From the NCBI GenBank assembly GCA_965116715.1, contig OZ220724.1, forward strand, positions 3,472,001 to 3,536,000: a DNA stretch of 64,000 nucleotides, read 5' to 3'. Under the pieces are notes generated by a model. It saw only the letters and a list, made by a program, of their open reading frames with translations, was not told the DNA's origin and made no database searches. How positions within the stretch are numbered: the stretch's first letter is position 1; each line of letters begins with the position of its first letter. The position numbers and the translations under genes are program-made. Of the stretch, positions 1-8,640 are shown one piece after another. This DNA comes from Poriferisodalis sp965116715. Lineage in GTDB: Bacteria > Actinomycetota > Acidimicrobiia > Acidimicrobiales > Poriferisodalaceae.

Positions 1-95
1 GTGCAGGCGAGTTCGCCACCGGCACCGGCTGACGGCACGACGGTGGCGTGGATCCCTGTTGTTGGGCTCGGGTTGTGGGAGTCAGGCGGCGCTGA
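1..95. other. Unassigned left edge
   Basis: The first 95 bases lie downstream of the minus-strand ATPase gene. One forward frame stays open through this stretch, but there is too little sequence to tell whether it is the tail of another gene. No hairpin or other signal was recognised. Confidence 0.3.
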
Positions 96-1325
96 TCAGA
101 CGAGGACGGCGAGGGGGACGGCGGCGATGCGGTCGTCGAGTCGGTAGGCGGTGTCGCCGGGGTGCACGATGAGCCCGGCGCGGAAGCTCGTGCCGAGTCG
201 TTCTTTGAGCGTCGTGAGGTGGCGTGCGTCGGCGGGGGTGACGGTGCGTGACAGTTTGGCCTCGAGTGCCAGCACGTCGCCGCCGGGGAGGTCGGCGATG
301 AGGTCGATCTCGTGGTCGCCGCCGGCGGTGCGCAGGTGGCTGAAGCGCCAGCCGAGCCCGAGCGCGTCGGCGGCGGCGCGGACCTGGCACACGACGGCGC
401 TCTCGAAGAGCTGCCCGGCGCGGCCGGGTCGCTGCGCGAGCGTGGGCGCGGTGTCGTGGTGGTCGGCGGCTGCGAGGGCCGGGTCGATGAGGTGTCGCTT
501 GGGGCGGCGTGTCAGGCGCTTGAGGCGGTTGTGGGACCAGCCCGGCAGCTCTTCGATCAGGCCGAGCCGCGTCAGCAGGTCGTGATAGGTCTCGCCGGTG
601 GCCTTGGCCACTCCGGCTGCGTTGTGGATGGCGGCGTGGTCGGCGGTGGTGGCGACCGTGGCGCTGTAGGCGCGCACGTAGTTGCGCAGCTTGGTGACGT
701 CGCGTTGTGCGGGTGCGATCTCTGCGAGGTCGCGGGCGACGGCGAGGTCGAGATAGGCCCTCAACGCCTCGTGGTGGTCGGCGGGGTCCATCCCCAGGTA
801 GCCGGGCAGGCCTGAGAGGGCGACTGCATCGGTCTGCTCAGACGGCGTCAGCGGGGATCGGATTCCCCTCAGGGCATCGATGCCGAACTCGCCCAGCTCC
901 GCGAGGTTCGCCGCCGGCGCTTCTCCCCGGCGCTCGCACAGCGTCATGGGCCGAAGGCGGACCGGCAGGATGCGGCCGGCGCCAGTGTGCACATCGGTGG
1001 TGAGCGCGGCCCGCGATGACCCGCTCAGGATGAACCGTCCCGGCGCCCGGTGATCGTCGATGGAGCGGCGCACCGCGTCCCACACGGCCGGTGCGCGCTG
1101 CCATTCGTCGATGAGCACCGGCGACGCCAGCGCGCCGAACGCGGCCTCGGGGTCTGCAGTCACCCTTGCGGCGACCGACGGGTCGTCGAGCCGCAGCGTT
1201 GAAGTGGCGAGACGCTGCGCGCTGGAGGTCTTGCCGACACCCCGGATGCCCTCGACCAAGCACGCCGGATGGACCGTCGACAAGTGAGCGAGACGCTCGT
1301 CAAGATGGCGCCGCAGATAGGTCAC
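96..1325 (-). CDS. AAA ATPase of the DUF4143 (AAA_14) family
   Basis: The protein of about 409 residues starts with the family's usual YLRRHLDERLA segment. A Walker A motif (GIRGVGKTS) follows at about residue 30, then a Walker B-like strand ending LIDEW, and the sensor segment FILSGSSRAA. The C-terminal half fits DUF4143, with the nuclease-like pattern DHEIDLIADLPGG and LALEAKLS. Proteins of this family are widespread in accessory regions; the role is not established, and the fold suggests an ATPase fused to a PD-(D/E)XK-like domain. GTG at 1325 is preferred because it leaves the conserved YLRRHL block at the N-terminus; TTG at 1331 or 1343 is possible. No Shine-Dalgarno sequence is visible. 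A second, divergent copy of the family is at 43.7 kb. Confidence 0.8.
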   Translation of the reverse strand: MTYLRRHLDERLAHLSTVHPACLVEGIRGVGKTSSAQRLATSTLRLDDPSVAARVTADPEAAFGALASPVLIDEWQRAPAVWDAVRRSIDDHRAPGRFILSGSSRAALTTDVHTGAGRILPVRLRPMTLCERRGEAPAANLAELGEFGIDALRGIRSPLTPSEQTDAVALSGLPGYLGMDPADHHEALRAYLDLAVARDLAEIAPAQRDVTKLRNYVRAYSATVATTADHAAIHNAAGVAKATGETYHDLLTRLGLIEELPGWSHNRLKRLTRRPKRHLIDPALAAADHHDTAPTLAQRPGRAGQLFESAVVCQVRAAADALGLGWRFSHLRTAGGDHEIDLIADLPGGDVLALEAKLSRTVTPADARHLTTLKERLGTSFRAGLIVHPGDTAYRLDDRIAAVPLAVLV

Positions 1326-1344
1326 GCACAAAAGACTAATCAAC

Positions 1345-1361
1345 TATCCACAATGTGGCTA
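1345..1361. promoter_or_regulatory. Inverted repeat at the 5' end of the DUF4143 ATPase gene
   Basis: The arms CCACA and TGTGG flank a single central base and extend imperfectly to TATCCACA and TGTGGCTA. The repeat lies in a locally AT-rich stretch just upstream of the likely GTG start of the minus-strand ATPase. It looks like an operator for autoregulation, but this is inference from position only. Confidence 0.4.
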
Positions 1362-1476
1362 ATCAATTGTCCTCACATCGCATCGTGGATTGATGCGCCG
1401 AATGCGTCTGCTGAGGGCTCGACGAACTGGCGGGCGCTTACCAGCGACCCGGCTGGGACTGGCGACGGTCGGGCCG

Positions 1477-1482
1477 TAGCCT
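1477..1482 (+). promoter_or_regulatory. Probable -10 element (TAGCCT) of hisS
   Basis: TAGCCT ends 9 nt before the hisS ATG and there is no Shine-Dalgarno sequence, which fits a leaderless or nearly leaderless transcript. The same arrangement recurs at many genes in this window. Confidence 0.5.
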
Positions 1483-1491
1483 GCGCTGGTC

Positions 1492-2868
1492 ATGACCGGT
1501 ATGTCTTCTGAGCCTGCGCGCGCCGCCGACAGCAGCGGCACCGACGCCCCGAAGACCTTTCGGACGCCCATCGGCACACACGACCTGGCACCGCCCGAAT
1601 CGGGCCGCTGGGTCGCGCTGCTGGGCACGTTCATCGCAGCCGCCGACCGTGCCGGCTTCGGCTACCTGCAGACGCCGATCTTCGAGGACATCGGCGTGTT
1701 CGCCCGCATCGGCGAGGGCACCGACGTGGTCGGCAAGGAGATGTACGAGTTCTTCGACCGCAGCGATCGCCACTTGGCGCTGCGCCCCGAATGCACGGCG
1801 TCGGTGTGCCGCGCCTTCGCGCAGCACCGCCCCACCACGCCGTGGAAGGTCTGGTACCAGGGGCCGTTCTTCCGCTACGAGGCGCCGCAGGCGGGCCGCT
1901 ACCGGCAGTTCCACCAGATCGGCGCCGAGACCTTGGGCACCGACGACCCCGACGCCGACGTCGAGATCATCGCCCTGGCCGCCGAATTCTTCGACGCGCT
2001 GGGGCTGCAGCGGGTGCCGCTGCTGGTGAACTCGATGGGCGACGCGGACACCCGCACTGCGTACACCGAAGCGCTGATCGCTTACCTGCGGCAGCGCGCC
2101 GCCGATGTAGACCCCGAGGACCGGGACAAGATCGAGCAGCACCCGCTGCGCATCCTCGACTCCAAGCGCCGCGCGACGGCTGCGGTCGCGGCCGAGGCGC
2201 CCCAGATCACCGACTACCTGTCAGCGGAGACGGCGGCTCACTTCGAGCGGGTGCGCGAGGGACTCGATGCGCTGGGCATCTCCCACGAGGTCGAGCCCAA
2301 GCTGGTGCGCGGCCTCGACTACTACACGCGCACCACGTTCGAGTTCCGCGCCGCCAGCCTGGACGCAGCCCAGGACACCATCTGCGGCGGCGGCCGCTAC
2401 AACGGACTCGTCGAGGCGCTCGGCGGCCCGCCCACGCCCGGCATCGGGTTCGCGCTCGGCATCGAGCGCCTGCTGCTCGCCTGCGACGCGGAGGGCGTCT
2501 TCGATGTCCCGACGCAGCGGGCCGAGGTGTGGGTGATCGACACGGCGGGAGGCGCTGCGGCACGCGATCTCACGCACGAGCTGCGCTCGGTGGGCATCCG
2601 GGCAGATCGTGCGTTCGACGACCGCTCCATGCGGGCGCAGATGCGCGCCGCCGACCGCTCGGGCGCCGAGATCGCGCTCATCGTCGGAACCGACGAAGTC
2701 GACGCCGGGACGGTCACGGTGCGTCCGCTGCGCCGTCCCGACGGCGGCAGCGCCGACATGGCGCAGCAGACCGTGCCGCGCGCCGAACTGCTGGGCACGC
2801 TGCGAGCCGTTTTTGACGCGTTGAATGCCCCGGTGCCGGCTTCCGACGACAGCGCGACCCCTGCCTGA
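1492..2868 (+). CDS. hisS: Histidine--tRNA ligase (HisRS)
   Basis: This class II synthetase charges tRNA-His in the cytoplasm. The 458-residue protein has motif 2 at about residues 122-144 (WYQGPFFRYEAPQAGRYRQ), the histidine-specific segments LVRGLDYYTRT at about 271 and GGGRYNGL at about 300, and motif 3 with GFALGIERLL at about 319. The C-terminal anticodon-binding domain follows from about residue 345. ATG 1492 is used because it sits just after a -10 hexamer; ATG 1501 is an alternative. The gene is 18 bp upstream of aspS, the usual hisS-aspS pairing. Confidence 0.97.
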   Translation: MTGMSSEPARAADSSGTDAPKTFRTPIGTHDLAPPESGRWVALLGTFIAAADRAGFGYLQTPIFEDIGVFARIGEGTDVVGKEMYEFFDRSDRHLALRPECTASVCRAFAQHRPTTPWKVWYQGPFFRYEAPQAGRYRQFHQIGAETLGTDDPDADVEIIALAAEFFDALGLQRVPLLVNSMGDADTRTAYTEALIAYLRQRAADVDPEDRDKIEQHPLRILDSKRRATAAVAAEAPQITDYLSAETAAHFERVREGLDALGISHEVEPKLVRGLDYYTRTTFEFRAASLDAAQDTICGGGRYNGLVEALGGPPTPGIGFALGIERLLLACDAEGVFDVPTQRAEVWVIDTAGGAAARDLTHELRSVGIRADRAFDDRSMRAQMRAADRSGAEIALIVGTDEVDAGTVTVRPLRRPDGGSADMAQQTVPRAELLGTLRAVFDALNAPVPASDDSATPA

Positions 2869-2886
2869 ACCCCAAGGACGTAGCGA

Positions 2887-4770
2887 GTGAACACCCCTAT
2901 GCGAACCGACTACTGCGGGCGCCTGAGCCGCGCCGACATCGGCCGCGAAGTCACCGTGTGCGGCTGGGTCTCGCGGCGCCGCGAGCATGGCGAGCACCTC
3001 GCCTTCGTCGACCTGCGCGACCGCACCGGCATCGTGCAGTGCGTCGTGGATCACGCGCACGATCTGCGGCCGGAGTACGTGCTGTCGGTGACGGGCACCG
3101 TGCGTGAACGCCCAGAAGACACCGCCAATCCCGAACTGGCCACGGGCGAGATCGAGATCGGCGAGGCAAGCGTCGAGGTGCTGTCGGCGTCCGAGCCGCC
3201 GCCCTTCCAGATCGACGGCCGCACCGAGGTCGACGAGATGCTGCGCATCCGCCATCGCTACCTGGACCTGCGGAATCCTCGCATGCACTCGAACCTGGTG
3301 AGCCGGGCACGGGTGAATGCGGCGATCCGGCGCTCGATGGAAGCAGCAGAGTTCATCGAGGTCGAGACCCCCACGCTGGTGGCGTCCACTCCCGAGGGCG
3401 CCCGCGATTTCGTGGTGCCGAGCCGGCTGCACCAGGGACGCTTCTATGCGCTGCCGCAGAGCCCGCAGCTGTTCAAGCAGCTGTGCATGGTGGGCGGCAT
3501 CGACCGCTACTACCAGATCGCCCGCTGCCTGCGCGACGAGGATCTGCGGGCCGACCGCCAGTTCGAGTTCACCCAGCTCGATCTGGAGATGAGCTTCGCC
3601 AGCGGCGCCGAGGTGCGAGCCGTGATCAGCGAGGCGGTCGCCGAAGCCGCCGCCGAGATCACCGGCGTGCGCCCCGCGGCGATGCCCGAGATCACCTGGC
3701 ACGAGGCCATCGACCGCTACGGCTCGGACAAGCCCGACCTGCGCTTCGGGCTCGAGCTGGTCGAGCTCAGCGACCTGTTCGCCGAGACCGGCTTCAACGC
3801 TTTCAAGGCGCCGGCAGTGCGGGGCATCCGGGTGCCCGGCGGCGGCGACATCAGCCGCAACGCGGTCGACGATCTCACCAAGCAGTGCCAGCGCTGGGGC
3901 GCCAAGGGCCTGGTGTGGATGCGGGTCAGCGGTGGCGAGCCGCTGGCCGACGGCGCCCGCAGTGCAGCCGGCGGACGGCTGGCCGTCACCTCGCCGGTCG
4001 CCAAGTTCATGTCAGACGCCGAGATCGACGGCGTGCTGGAGCGTCTGGGCGCTGAGCCGGGGGACATGTGCTACCTGGTGGCCGACACCTGGCGCAGGGC
4101 CAGCGGGGTGCTCGGCCTGCTGCGGCTGGAGTTGGGCCGCCCCCCGGTGAACGAGGGCGGCTTGCACTTCCTGTGGGTCGTGGACTTCCCGCTGTTCGAG
4201 GATGTCAGCGCGGACGGCCTGCCGATCCCGGCGCACCACCCGTTCACCATGCCCCACGCCGATGACTTGGACGTGGTCGCCGCGGCGTCGGCGCGCATGG
4301 CGTCAGGCGGGGGGTTTGACGCTGACACGCTGTTGGGCGTGCGATCGCAGGCGTACGACTTGGTGCTGAACGGCTGGGAGCTCGGCTCGGGCAGCGTCCG
4401 GATCCATCGGGGCGACATCCAGCAGCAGGTCTTCGATCTGCTGGGCATCGAGCCGGCCGCAGCACAGGAGCGGTTCGGGTTCCTGCTCGACGCATTTCGG
4501 TTCGGCGCTCCGCCGCACGCAGGCTTCGCCTTCGGCATCGACCGGTTGGCAGCGCTGCTGTGCGGCGAGGAGAACATCCGCGAGGTCATCGCGTTCCCCA
4601 AGAGCCAGTCGGGGGCCGATCCGCTCACCAACGCCCCGAGTCATGTCTCGGCCGAGCAGCTCGAAGAGTTGGGGCTGGCCCTCGTCGCCCGTGAGGGCGA
4701 GCATGACACCGTCGCCCGTGAGGGCGAGCATGACACCGTCGCTGCCGATGATGACGGGGACGACTCATGA
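2887..4770 (+). CDS. aspS: Aspartate--tRNA ligase (AspRS, bacterial type)
   Basis: This class IIb synthetase has 627 residues. It carries an N-terminal OB-fold anticodon-binding domain (RRREHGEHLAFVDLRDR near residue 30), the class II catalytic core with motif 2 around RYYQIARCLRDEDLRADRQ (about 209-227), a bacterial GAD insertion, and motif 3 GFAFGIDRLAALL at about 546. The OB-fold loop has His where discriminating enzymes such as the E. coli one have Leu, which hints at a non-discriminating enzyme that also makes Asp-tRNA-Asn. The start is GTG 2887, with ATG 2899 as an alternative. The C-terminus carries a duplicated REGEHDTVA segment and an acidic tail. Its stop overlaps the next gene by 4 bp. 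Confidence 0.97.
   Translation: MNTPMRTDYCGRLSRADIGREVTVCGWVSRRREHGEHLAFVDLRDRTGIVQCVVDHAHDLRPEYVLSVTGTVRERPEDTANPELATGEIEIGEASVEVLSASEPPPFQIDGRTEVDEMLRIRHRYLDLRNPRMHSNLVSRARVNAAIRRSMEAAEFIEVETPTLVASTPEGARDFVVPSRLHQGRFYALPQSPQLFKQLCMVGGIDRYYQIARCLRDEDLRADRQFEFTQLDLEMSFASGAEVRAVISEAVAEAAAEITGVRPAAMPEITWHEAIDRYGSDKPDLRFGLELVELSDLFAETGFNAFKAPAVRGIRVPGGGDISRNAVDDLTKQCQRWGAKGLVWMRVSGGEPLADGARSAAGGRLAVTSPVAKFMSDAEIDGVLERLGAEPGDMCYLVADTWRRASGVLGLLRLELGRPPVNEGGLHFLWVVDFPLFEDVSADGLPIPAHHPFTMPHADDLDVVAAASARMASGGGFDADTLLGVRSQAYDLVLNGWELGSGSVRIHRGDIQQQVFDLLGIEPAAAQERFGFLLDAFRFGAPPHAGFAFGIDRLAALLCGEENIREVIAFPKSQSGADPLTNAPSHVSAEQLEELGLALVAREGEHDTVAREGEHDTVAADDDGDDS
4684..4737. repeat. Two perfect tandem copies of a 27-bp unit in aspS
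   Basis: The units 4684-4710 and 4711-4737 are identical and in frame. They encode two copies of the nonapeptide VAREGEHDT at the very C-terminus of AspRS, outside the catalytic core. Identity at all 27 positions suggests a recent slippage duplication. Confidence 0.9.
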
Positions 4771-5150
4771 GCAGCGGCGATCTGGCCGCAGTGGTGGTAA
4801 CCGTCTGCGTGGTGGTCGCGCTGGTGGCCCTGATCGCCGTGCTGACCCAGGCGTTCGCGTTGATGCGGGAGTTCCGGCGCAAGCTCACCGACTTCGACGC
4901 CAAGGTCGGGCCTGCGCTGAGTCAATTGGCTGACACCGCCGAGATGGCACAGACCGAGATCGGCCGGCTGCGAGACCTGCTGAACATCGCGCAGAAGGTG
5001 GCGGGGCTGGCCGAGTCTGCCGGGGCCGCGACTGCCCGGGCCGCTGGGGCCCCAGTCGACAAGGTGCGTGCGCTCATCGAGACACTGCGCGACAAGGTCG
5101 GTGACAAAGAGGACGAGACTGCTGGCGGCGGCGAGAGCAGGGAGCGCTGA
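4767..5150 (+). CDS. Small membrane-anchored coiled-coil protein (DUF948-like)
   Basis: The protein of 127 residues has one N-terminal transmembrane segment (about residues 7-28, rich in Val, Ala and Leu) followed by a predicted amphipathic helix or coiled coil (residues 35-110) and a charged tail. This is the layout of DUF948-type general stress or envelope proteins often found beside alaS in actinobacteria. Its ATG overlaps the aspS stop (ATGA), and the next gene starts 2 bp after it, so it is probably co-translated. The role is unknown. Confidence 0.75.
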   Translation: MSSGDLAAVVVTVCVVVALVALIAVLTQAFALMREFRRKLTDFDAKVGPALSQLADTAEMAQTEIGRLRDLLNIAQKVAGLAESAGAATARAAGAPVDKVRALIETLRDKVGDKEDETAGGGESRER

Positions 5151-5152
5151 GG

Positions 5153-5455
5153 ATGCTGAAGCGACTGCGGTGGCTGACCTTGGGCGCCGGCTTGGGTGCC
5201 GGCGCGTCGTTGTGGGTGCAGCGGCGCCTGCGACACCTGATCGACCGGTATGCGCCCGTCCGCGGCACCGCAACGGTGCTGGGCACGGCCCGCCGGGTGC
5301 GCCGCGACCTCGCCGATGCGTGGCAGGACGGCCGCCGGCGCGTCGACGAAGCGTGGGAAGACGGCAAGCGTCAGATGCACGATGCCGAGCAGCGGTTGCG
5401 CGACGAGCGGGATCGGCGCTGGGCTGAGCGCCGCCATCGCCGCGAAGCCGCCTGA
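5153..5455 (+). CDS. Small basic hypothetical protein
   Basis: The 100-residue protein has a short hydrophobic N-terminus (LTLGAGLGAGASLWV, about residues 8-22) and a highly charged helical remainder rich in Arg, Asp and Trp. It follows the DUF948-like gene by 2 bp and precedes alaS, a position in which actinobacteria commonly encode a small conserved protein of unknown function. The function is not recognised. The reading frame is supported by its tight spacing and by ending just before the repeat array upstream of alaS. Confidence 0.65.
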   Translation: MLKRLRWLTLGAGLGAGASLWVQRRLRHLIDRYAPVRGTATVLGTARRVRRDLADAWQDGRRRVDEAWEDGKRQMHDAEQRLRDERDRRWAERRHRREAA

Positions 5456-5461
5456 AGCGCG

Positions 5462-5548
5462 GCGGCCACGGAGGCCGCGAAGGCCGCTCGGCGGCCACGG
5501 AGGCCGCGAAAGCCGCTCGGCGGCCACGGAGGCCGCGAAAGCCCCTCG
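5462..5548. repeat. Three tandem 29-bp units, each with a CGGCC/GGCCG hairpin
   Basis: The units at 5462-5490, 5491-5519 and 5520-5548 differ at only two or three positions. Each contains the short inverted repeat CGGCC-acgga-GGCCG, so the transcript could form three stem-loops in series. The array fills most of the 106-bp gap between the small basic protein and alaS and ends 2 bp before the alaS -10 hexamer. Confidence 0.9.
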
Positions 5549-5549
5549 G

Positions 5550-5555
5550 TATCCT
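5550..5555 (+). promoter_or_regulatory. Probable -10 element (TATCCT) of alaS
   Basis: TATCCT ends 6 nt before the alaS ATG, consistent with a leaderless transcript. It directly follows the three 29-bp repeats, which would therefore lie in the -35 and upstream region. Confidence 0.5.
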
Positions 5556-5561
5556 CTGGAG

Positions 5562-8210
5562 ATGCGCGCCGGCGAACTGCGTGAAGCGTTCAACTCGTTC
5601 TGGGCGGAGCGAGGCCACGAAGTCCGCGCTTCCGCGAGCCTGATCCCGCACGAACCCTCGCTGCTGTTCACGGTGGCGGGCATGGTGCCGTTCATGCCGT
5701 ATTTCCTCGGCGAAGAGGTGCCTCCGACGCGCCGCATGGTCACCATCCAGAAATGCGTCCGGGCGGGCGGCAAGCACAACGACCTCGACGACATCGGCCG
5801 CACGAATCGCCACTTCACGTTTTTCGAGATGATGGGCAACTTCAGCTTCGGCGACTACTTCAAGGCCGAAGCCATTCCCTGGGCGTGGGAGTTCGTCACC
5901 GAGGTGCTCGGACTCGAGCGGGACAAGCTGTGGGTGACCGTGCACGTCAGCGACGACGAGGCCGCCGAGATCTGGCAGGCCTCGGTGGGCGTCCCGCCCG
6001 AACGCATCCAGCGTCTGGACAAGGACAACTGGTGGGCTGCGGGCGATGTCGGGCCGTGCGGGCCCTGCAGCGAGATCTTCTACGACCTCGGACCCGAGCT
6101 CGGCGACGGCGGCGGACCTGCGCACGGCGGCGAGGACCGCTTCGTCGAGATCTGGAACCTGGTGTTCATGCAGTTCGCTGCCGACGGCACCGGCGAGCTG
6201 ACACCGCTCGAAGCGCCCGGCATCGACACGGGCGCCGGCCTCGAACGGATCCTGGCGGTGCTGCAGGGTGTGCCCGCAGCGTGGGACATCGATCTGTTCG
6301 CTCCGCTGCTGGCCGAAGCCGAGCGCATCTGCGGCAAGACCTACGGCGCCGACGCCGAGACCGACGTGTCGATGCGCATCTTCGCCGACCACGCCCGTAC
6401 GACGGCGATGCTCATCTCCGACGGCGTGTTCCCCTCCAACGAGGACCGCGGCTACGTGCTGCGGCGCATCATCCGCCGTGCCGTGCGGCACGCCTGGGTG
6501 CTCGGCGTCACCGACGTCGTCATGCCGCGTCTGGTCGAGATCGTCGTCGACGTGATGGGCGACCACTACACCGACTTGGTCAAGAACCGCCAGTTCATCT
6601 CCGATGTTGTGGCCCGCGAGGAGGAGCGCTTCCGCACCACGCTGGCCGCGGGCCAGAAGATCCTCGACGAGGCCACTGCTGCACTGGATTCCACCGTGCT
6701 CGACGGCGAGGTCGCCTTCCTGCTCCACGACACGCACGGCTTCCCGGTGGAGGTGACCGAGGAGATCCTCACCGAGCGCGGCCTGAGCCTCGACCGTGAC
6801 GGCTTCGAGGCCGCGATGGAGGAGCAGCGTGAGCGTGCTCGTGCGGGCCGGGCGGGCGGACCCACCTTCGCCGACGAGCGCTACCGCGAGCTGTTGGCCC
6901 AATTCGGCCCGACAGATTTTGTGCGCGACTCGCCGACGGTCGATGACGCCCGGGTGCTGGCGGTCTTCGAAGTGCCCGCGGGTGACGGGCCCGACGCCGG
7001 CGACGGCACAGGCGAGGGCGACGCTGGCGCTGGCGCAGACGCCGGCGACCGGCTCGTCGAGGTCTTCCTGGACCGCACGCCGTTCTATGCCGAGAGCGGC
7101 GGCCAGATCGGTGACATCGGCACGATCTCCGGGCCTGGCGGCAGCATCGAGGTCGTCGACTGCACCTACGCGCTCGCGGACTTGCACCGCCACATCGGGC
7201 GCGTCGTCGGCGAGGGCATCGAGGCAGGGTCGCTGGTCAGCGCCGAGATCGACGACGAGCGTCGAGCGGCGATACGGCGCAACCACACCGGCACGCACAT
7301 CCTGCACTGGGCGCTGCGCGAGGTGTTGGGCGATCACGTCAAGCAGGCAGGCTCGCTGGTGGCACCCGACCGCCTGCGCTTCGACTTCAGCCACTACGAG
7401 GGCGTCAGCCGCGACCAGCTGCGAGAGATCGAGCGTGTAGCGAACGCCGAGATCATCGCCAACGGCCGCTGCCGCCACTACGAGACCTCGATGAGTCACG
7501 CGCAGGCCATCGGTGCCATCGCCTTCTTCGGCGACAAGTACGGCGACGTCGTGCGGGTGCTCGAAGCGGGCGAGCACTCGACCGAGCTGTGCGGCGGCAC
7601 CCACGTGGCCGCCCTCGGCGACATCGGGCACCTGCGCATCGTCTCGGAATCCAGCATCGGCTCGAACATGCGACGCATCGAGGCGGTCACCGGCCTGGCG
7701 ACCGTCGATCGGCTCGCTGACGCCGAGGACACCCTGGACTCGCTGGCCGAGATGCTCAACGCTCAGCCCGACGAGCTCGCGGCGGCCATGCAGCGACGGC
7801 TGGACGAGACCCGCGAGCTCCGCCGCCAGGTACGCGATCTGCAGCGGTCGATGGCGGCGTCACGGGCCGACGAGTTGGCGGCCGGGGCCGACGACGGCGT
7901 CGTCGTCGCCGACCTCGGCGATCTCGAGCGCGACTCGCTGAGAGACCTGGCAGTGTCGGTGCGCGACCGGCACGGCATTCGCGCCGTCGTGCTCGCCTCC
8001 GCACCCGCCGCCGGGGGAGTGGCGCTGGTCGCCGCGGTCGATCCCGACGGCGGCCTGTCTGCCGGCGACCTGCTGCGCGACGCAGCCCGGACGGTCGGCG
8101 GCGGATTCGGCGCCAAGGGCGACCCGCCGCTGGTCGTGGCCGGCGGCCGGAACCCTGACGGCATCGGCGACGCCCTGGCCCAGGCCCGAGCGGCGGCATC
8201 CGGCGAGTGA
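5562..8210 (+). CDS. alaS: Alanine--tRNA ligase (AlaRS)
   Basis: The 882-residue enzyme has the full AlaRS architecture. The class II catalytic core includes FFEMMGNFSFGDYFK. The editing domain has the zinc-type motif HTGTHILH at about residue 575 and the partner CGGTH at about 677. A C-Ala domain ends with GGGFGAKGDPPLVVAGGR. ATG 5562 is chosen because the protein then begins with the conserved MRAGELREAFNSFW and because a -10 hexamer lies just upstream; longer in-frame starts would run through the repeat array. A Gly/Asp-rich low-complexity insert (about residues 470-490) lies between the core and editing domains. It is followed by ruvX and mltG, a widely conserved order. Confidence 0.97.
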   Translation: MRAGELREAFNSFWAERGHEVRASASLIPHEPSLLFTVAGMVPFMPYFLGEEVPPTRRMVTIQKCVRAGGKHNDLDDIGRTNRHFTFFEMMGNFSFGDYFKAEAIPWAWEFVTEVLGLERDKLWVTVHVSDDEAAEIWQASVGVPPERIQRLDKDNWWAAGDVGPCGPCSEIFYDLGPELGDGGGPAHGGEDRFVEIWNLVFMQFAADGTGELTPLEAPGIDTGAGLERILAVLQGVPAAWDIDLFAPLLAEAERICGKTYGADAETDVSMRIFADHARTTAMLISDGVFPSNEDRGYVLRRIIRRAVRHAWVLGVTDVVMPRLVEIVVDVMGDHYTDLVKNRQFISDVVAREEERFRTTLAAGQKILDEATAALDSTVLDGEVAFLLHDTHGFPVEVTEEILTERGLSLDRDGFEAAMEEQRERARAGRAGGPTFADERYRELLAQFGPTDFVRDSPTVDDARVLAVFEVPAGDGPDAGDGTGEGDAGAGADAGDRLVEVFLDRTPFYAESGGQIGDIGTISGPGGSIEVVDCTYALADLHRHIGRVVGEGIEAGSLVSAEIDDERRAAIRRNHTGTHILHWALREVLGDHVKQAGSLVAPDRLRFDFSHYEGVSRDQLREIERVANAEIIANGRCRHYETSMSHAQAIGAIAFFGDKYGDVVRVLEAGEHSTELCGGTHVAALGDIGHLRIVSESSIGSNMRRIEAVTGLATVDRLADAEDTLDSLAEMLNAQPDELAAAMQRRLDETRELRRQVRDLQRSMAASRADELAAGADDGVVVADLGDLERDSLRDLAVSVRDRHGIRAVVLASAPAAGGVALVAAVDPDGGLSAGDLLRDAARTVGGGFGAKGDPPLVVAGGRNPDGIGDALAQARAAASGE

Positions 8211-8223
8211 GGCGCCGGGCCCG

Positions 8224-8640
8224 ATGACGCGGGCTGTCGGCGTCGATCTGGGCTCGGTGCGCATCGGCGTGGCCGTTGCGCCGGCAGATGCTGCGGTGGC
8301 GGTGCCCTACGAGGTCCTCCAACGCAGCGGCGAGCGTGCCCGGGACCACGAAGCGCTCGCAGGTATGGTCGCTGACGTGGGTGCGGAGGTGGTCGTGGTC
8401 GGCCTGCCGACATCGCTTGACGGCACGGAGGGTCCGGCGGCTGCGGCCGTGCGGGCTGAAGCCGAAGAAATCGCAGCGGCGCTCGAGGTACCGGTGGTGT
8501 TGCACGACGAGCGTTATACGACCGTGAGCGCTGAGCGCATGCTCGCCCAGCATGGCGTGCGGGGCCCCGCCCGCCGCAAGGTCATCGACAAGGTGGCTGC
8601 TGCGGTCATCCTGCAGTCGTGGCTCGACGCACGTGACTGA
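8224..8640 (+). CDS. ruvX: Putative pre-16S rRNA nuclease / Holliday junction resolvase-like YqgF (RuvX)
   Basis: The 138-residue protein has the RNase H-like fold of YqgF. It starts with GVDLGSVRIGVAV (first catalytic Asp), continues with VVVVGLPTSLDGTEG, then HDERYTTVSAERML, and ends with KVIDKVAAAVILQSWLD carrying the final Asp. Family members mature the 5' end of 16S rRNA and were earlier proposed to be resolvases. It begins 13 bp after alaS and overlaps mltG by 8 bp, the usual alaS-ruvX-mltG order. Confidence 0.93.
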   Translation: MTRAVGVDLGSVRIGVAVAPADAAVAVPYEVLQRSGERARDHEALAGMVADVGAEVVVVGLPTSLDGTEGPAAAAVRAEAEEIAAALEVPVVLHDERYTTVSAERMLAQHGVRGPARRKVIDKVAAAVILQSWLDARD

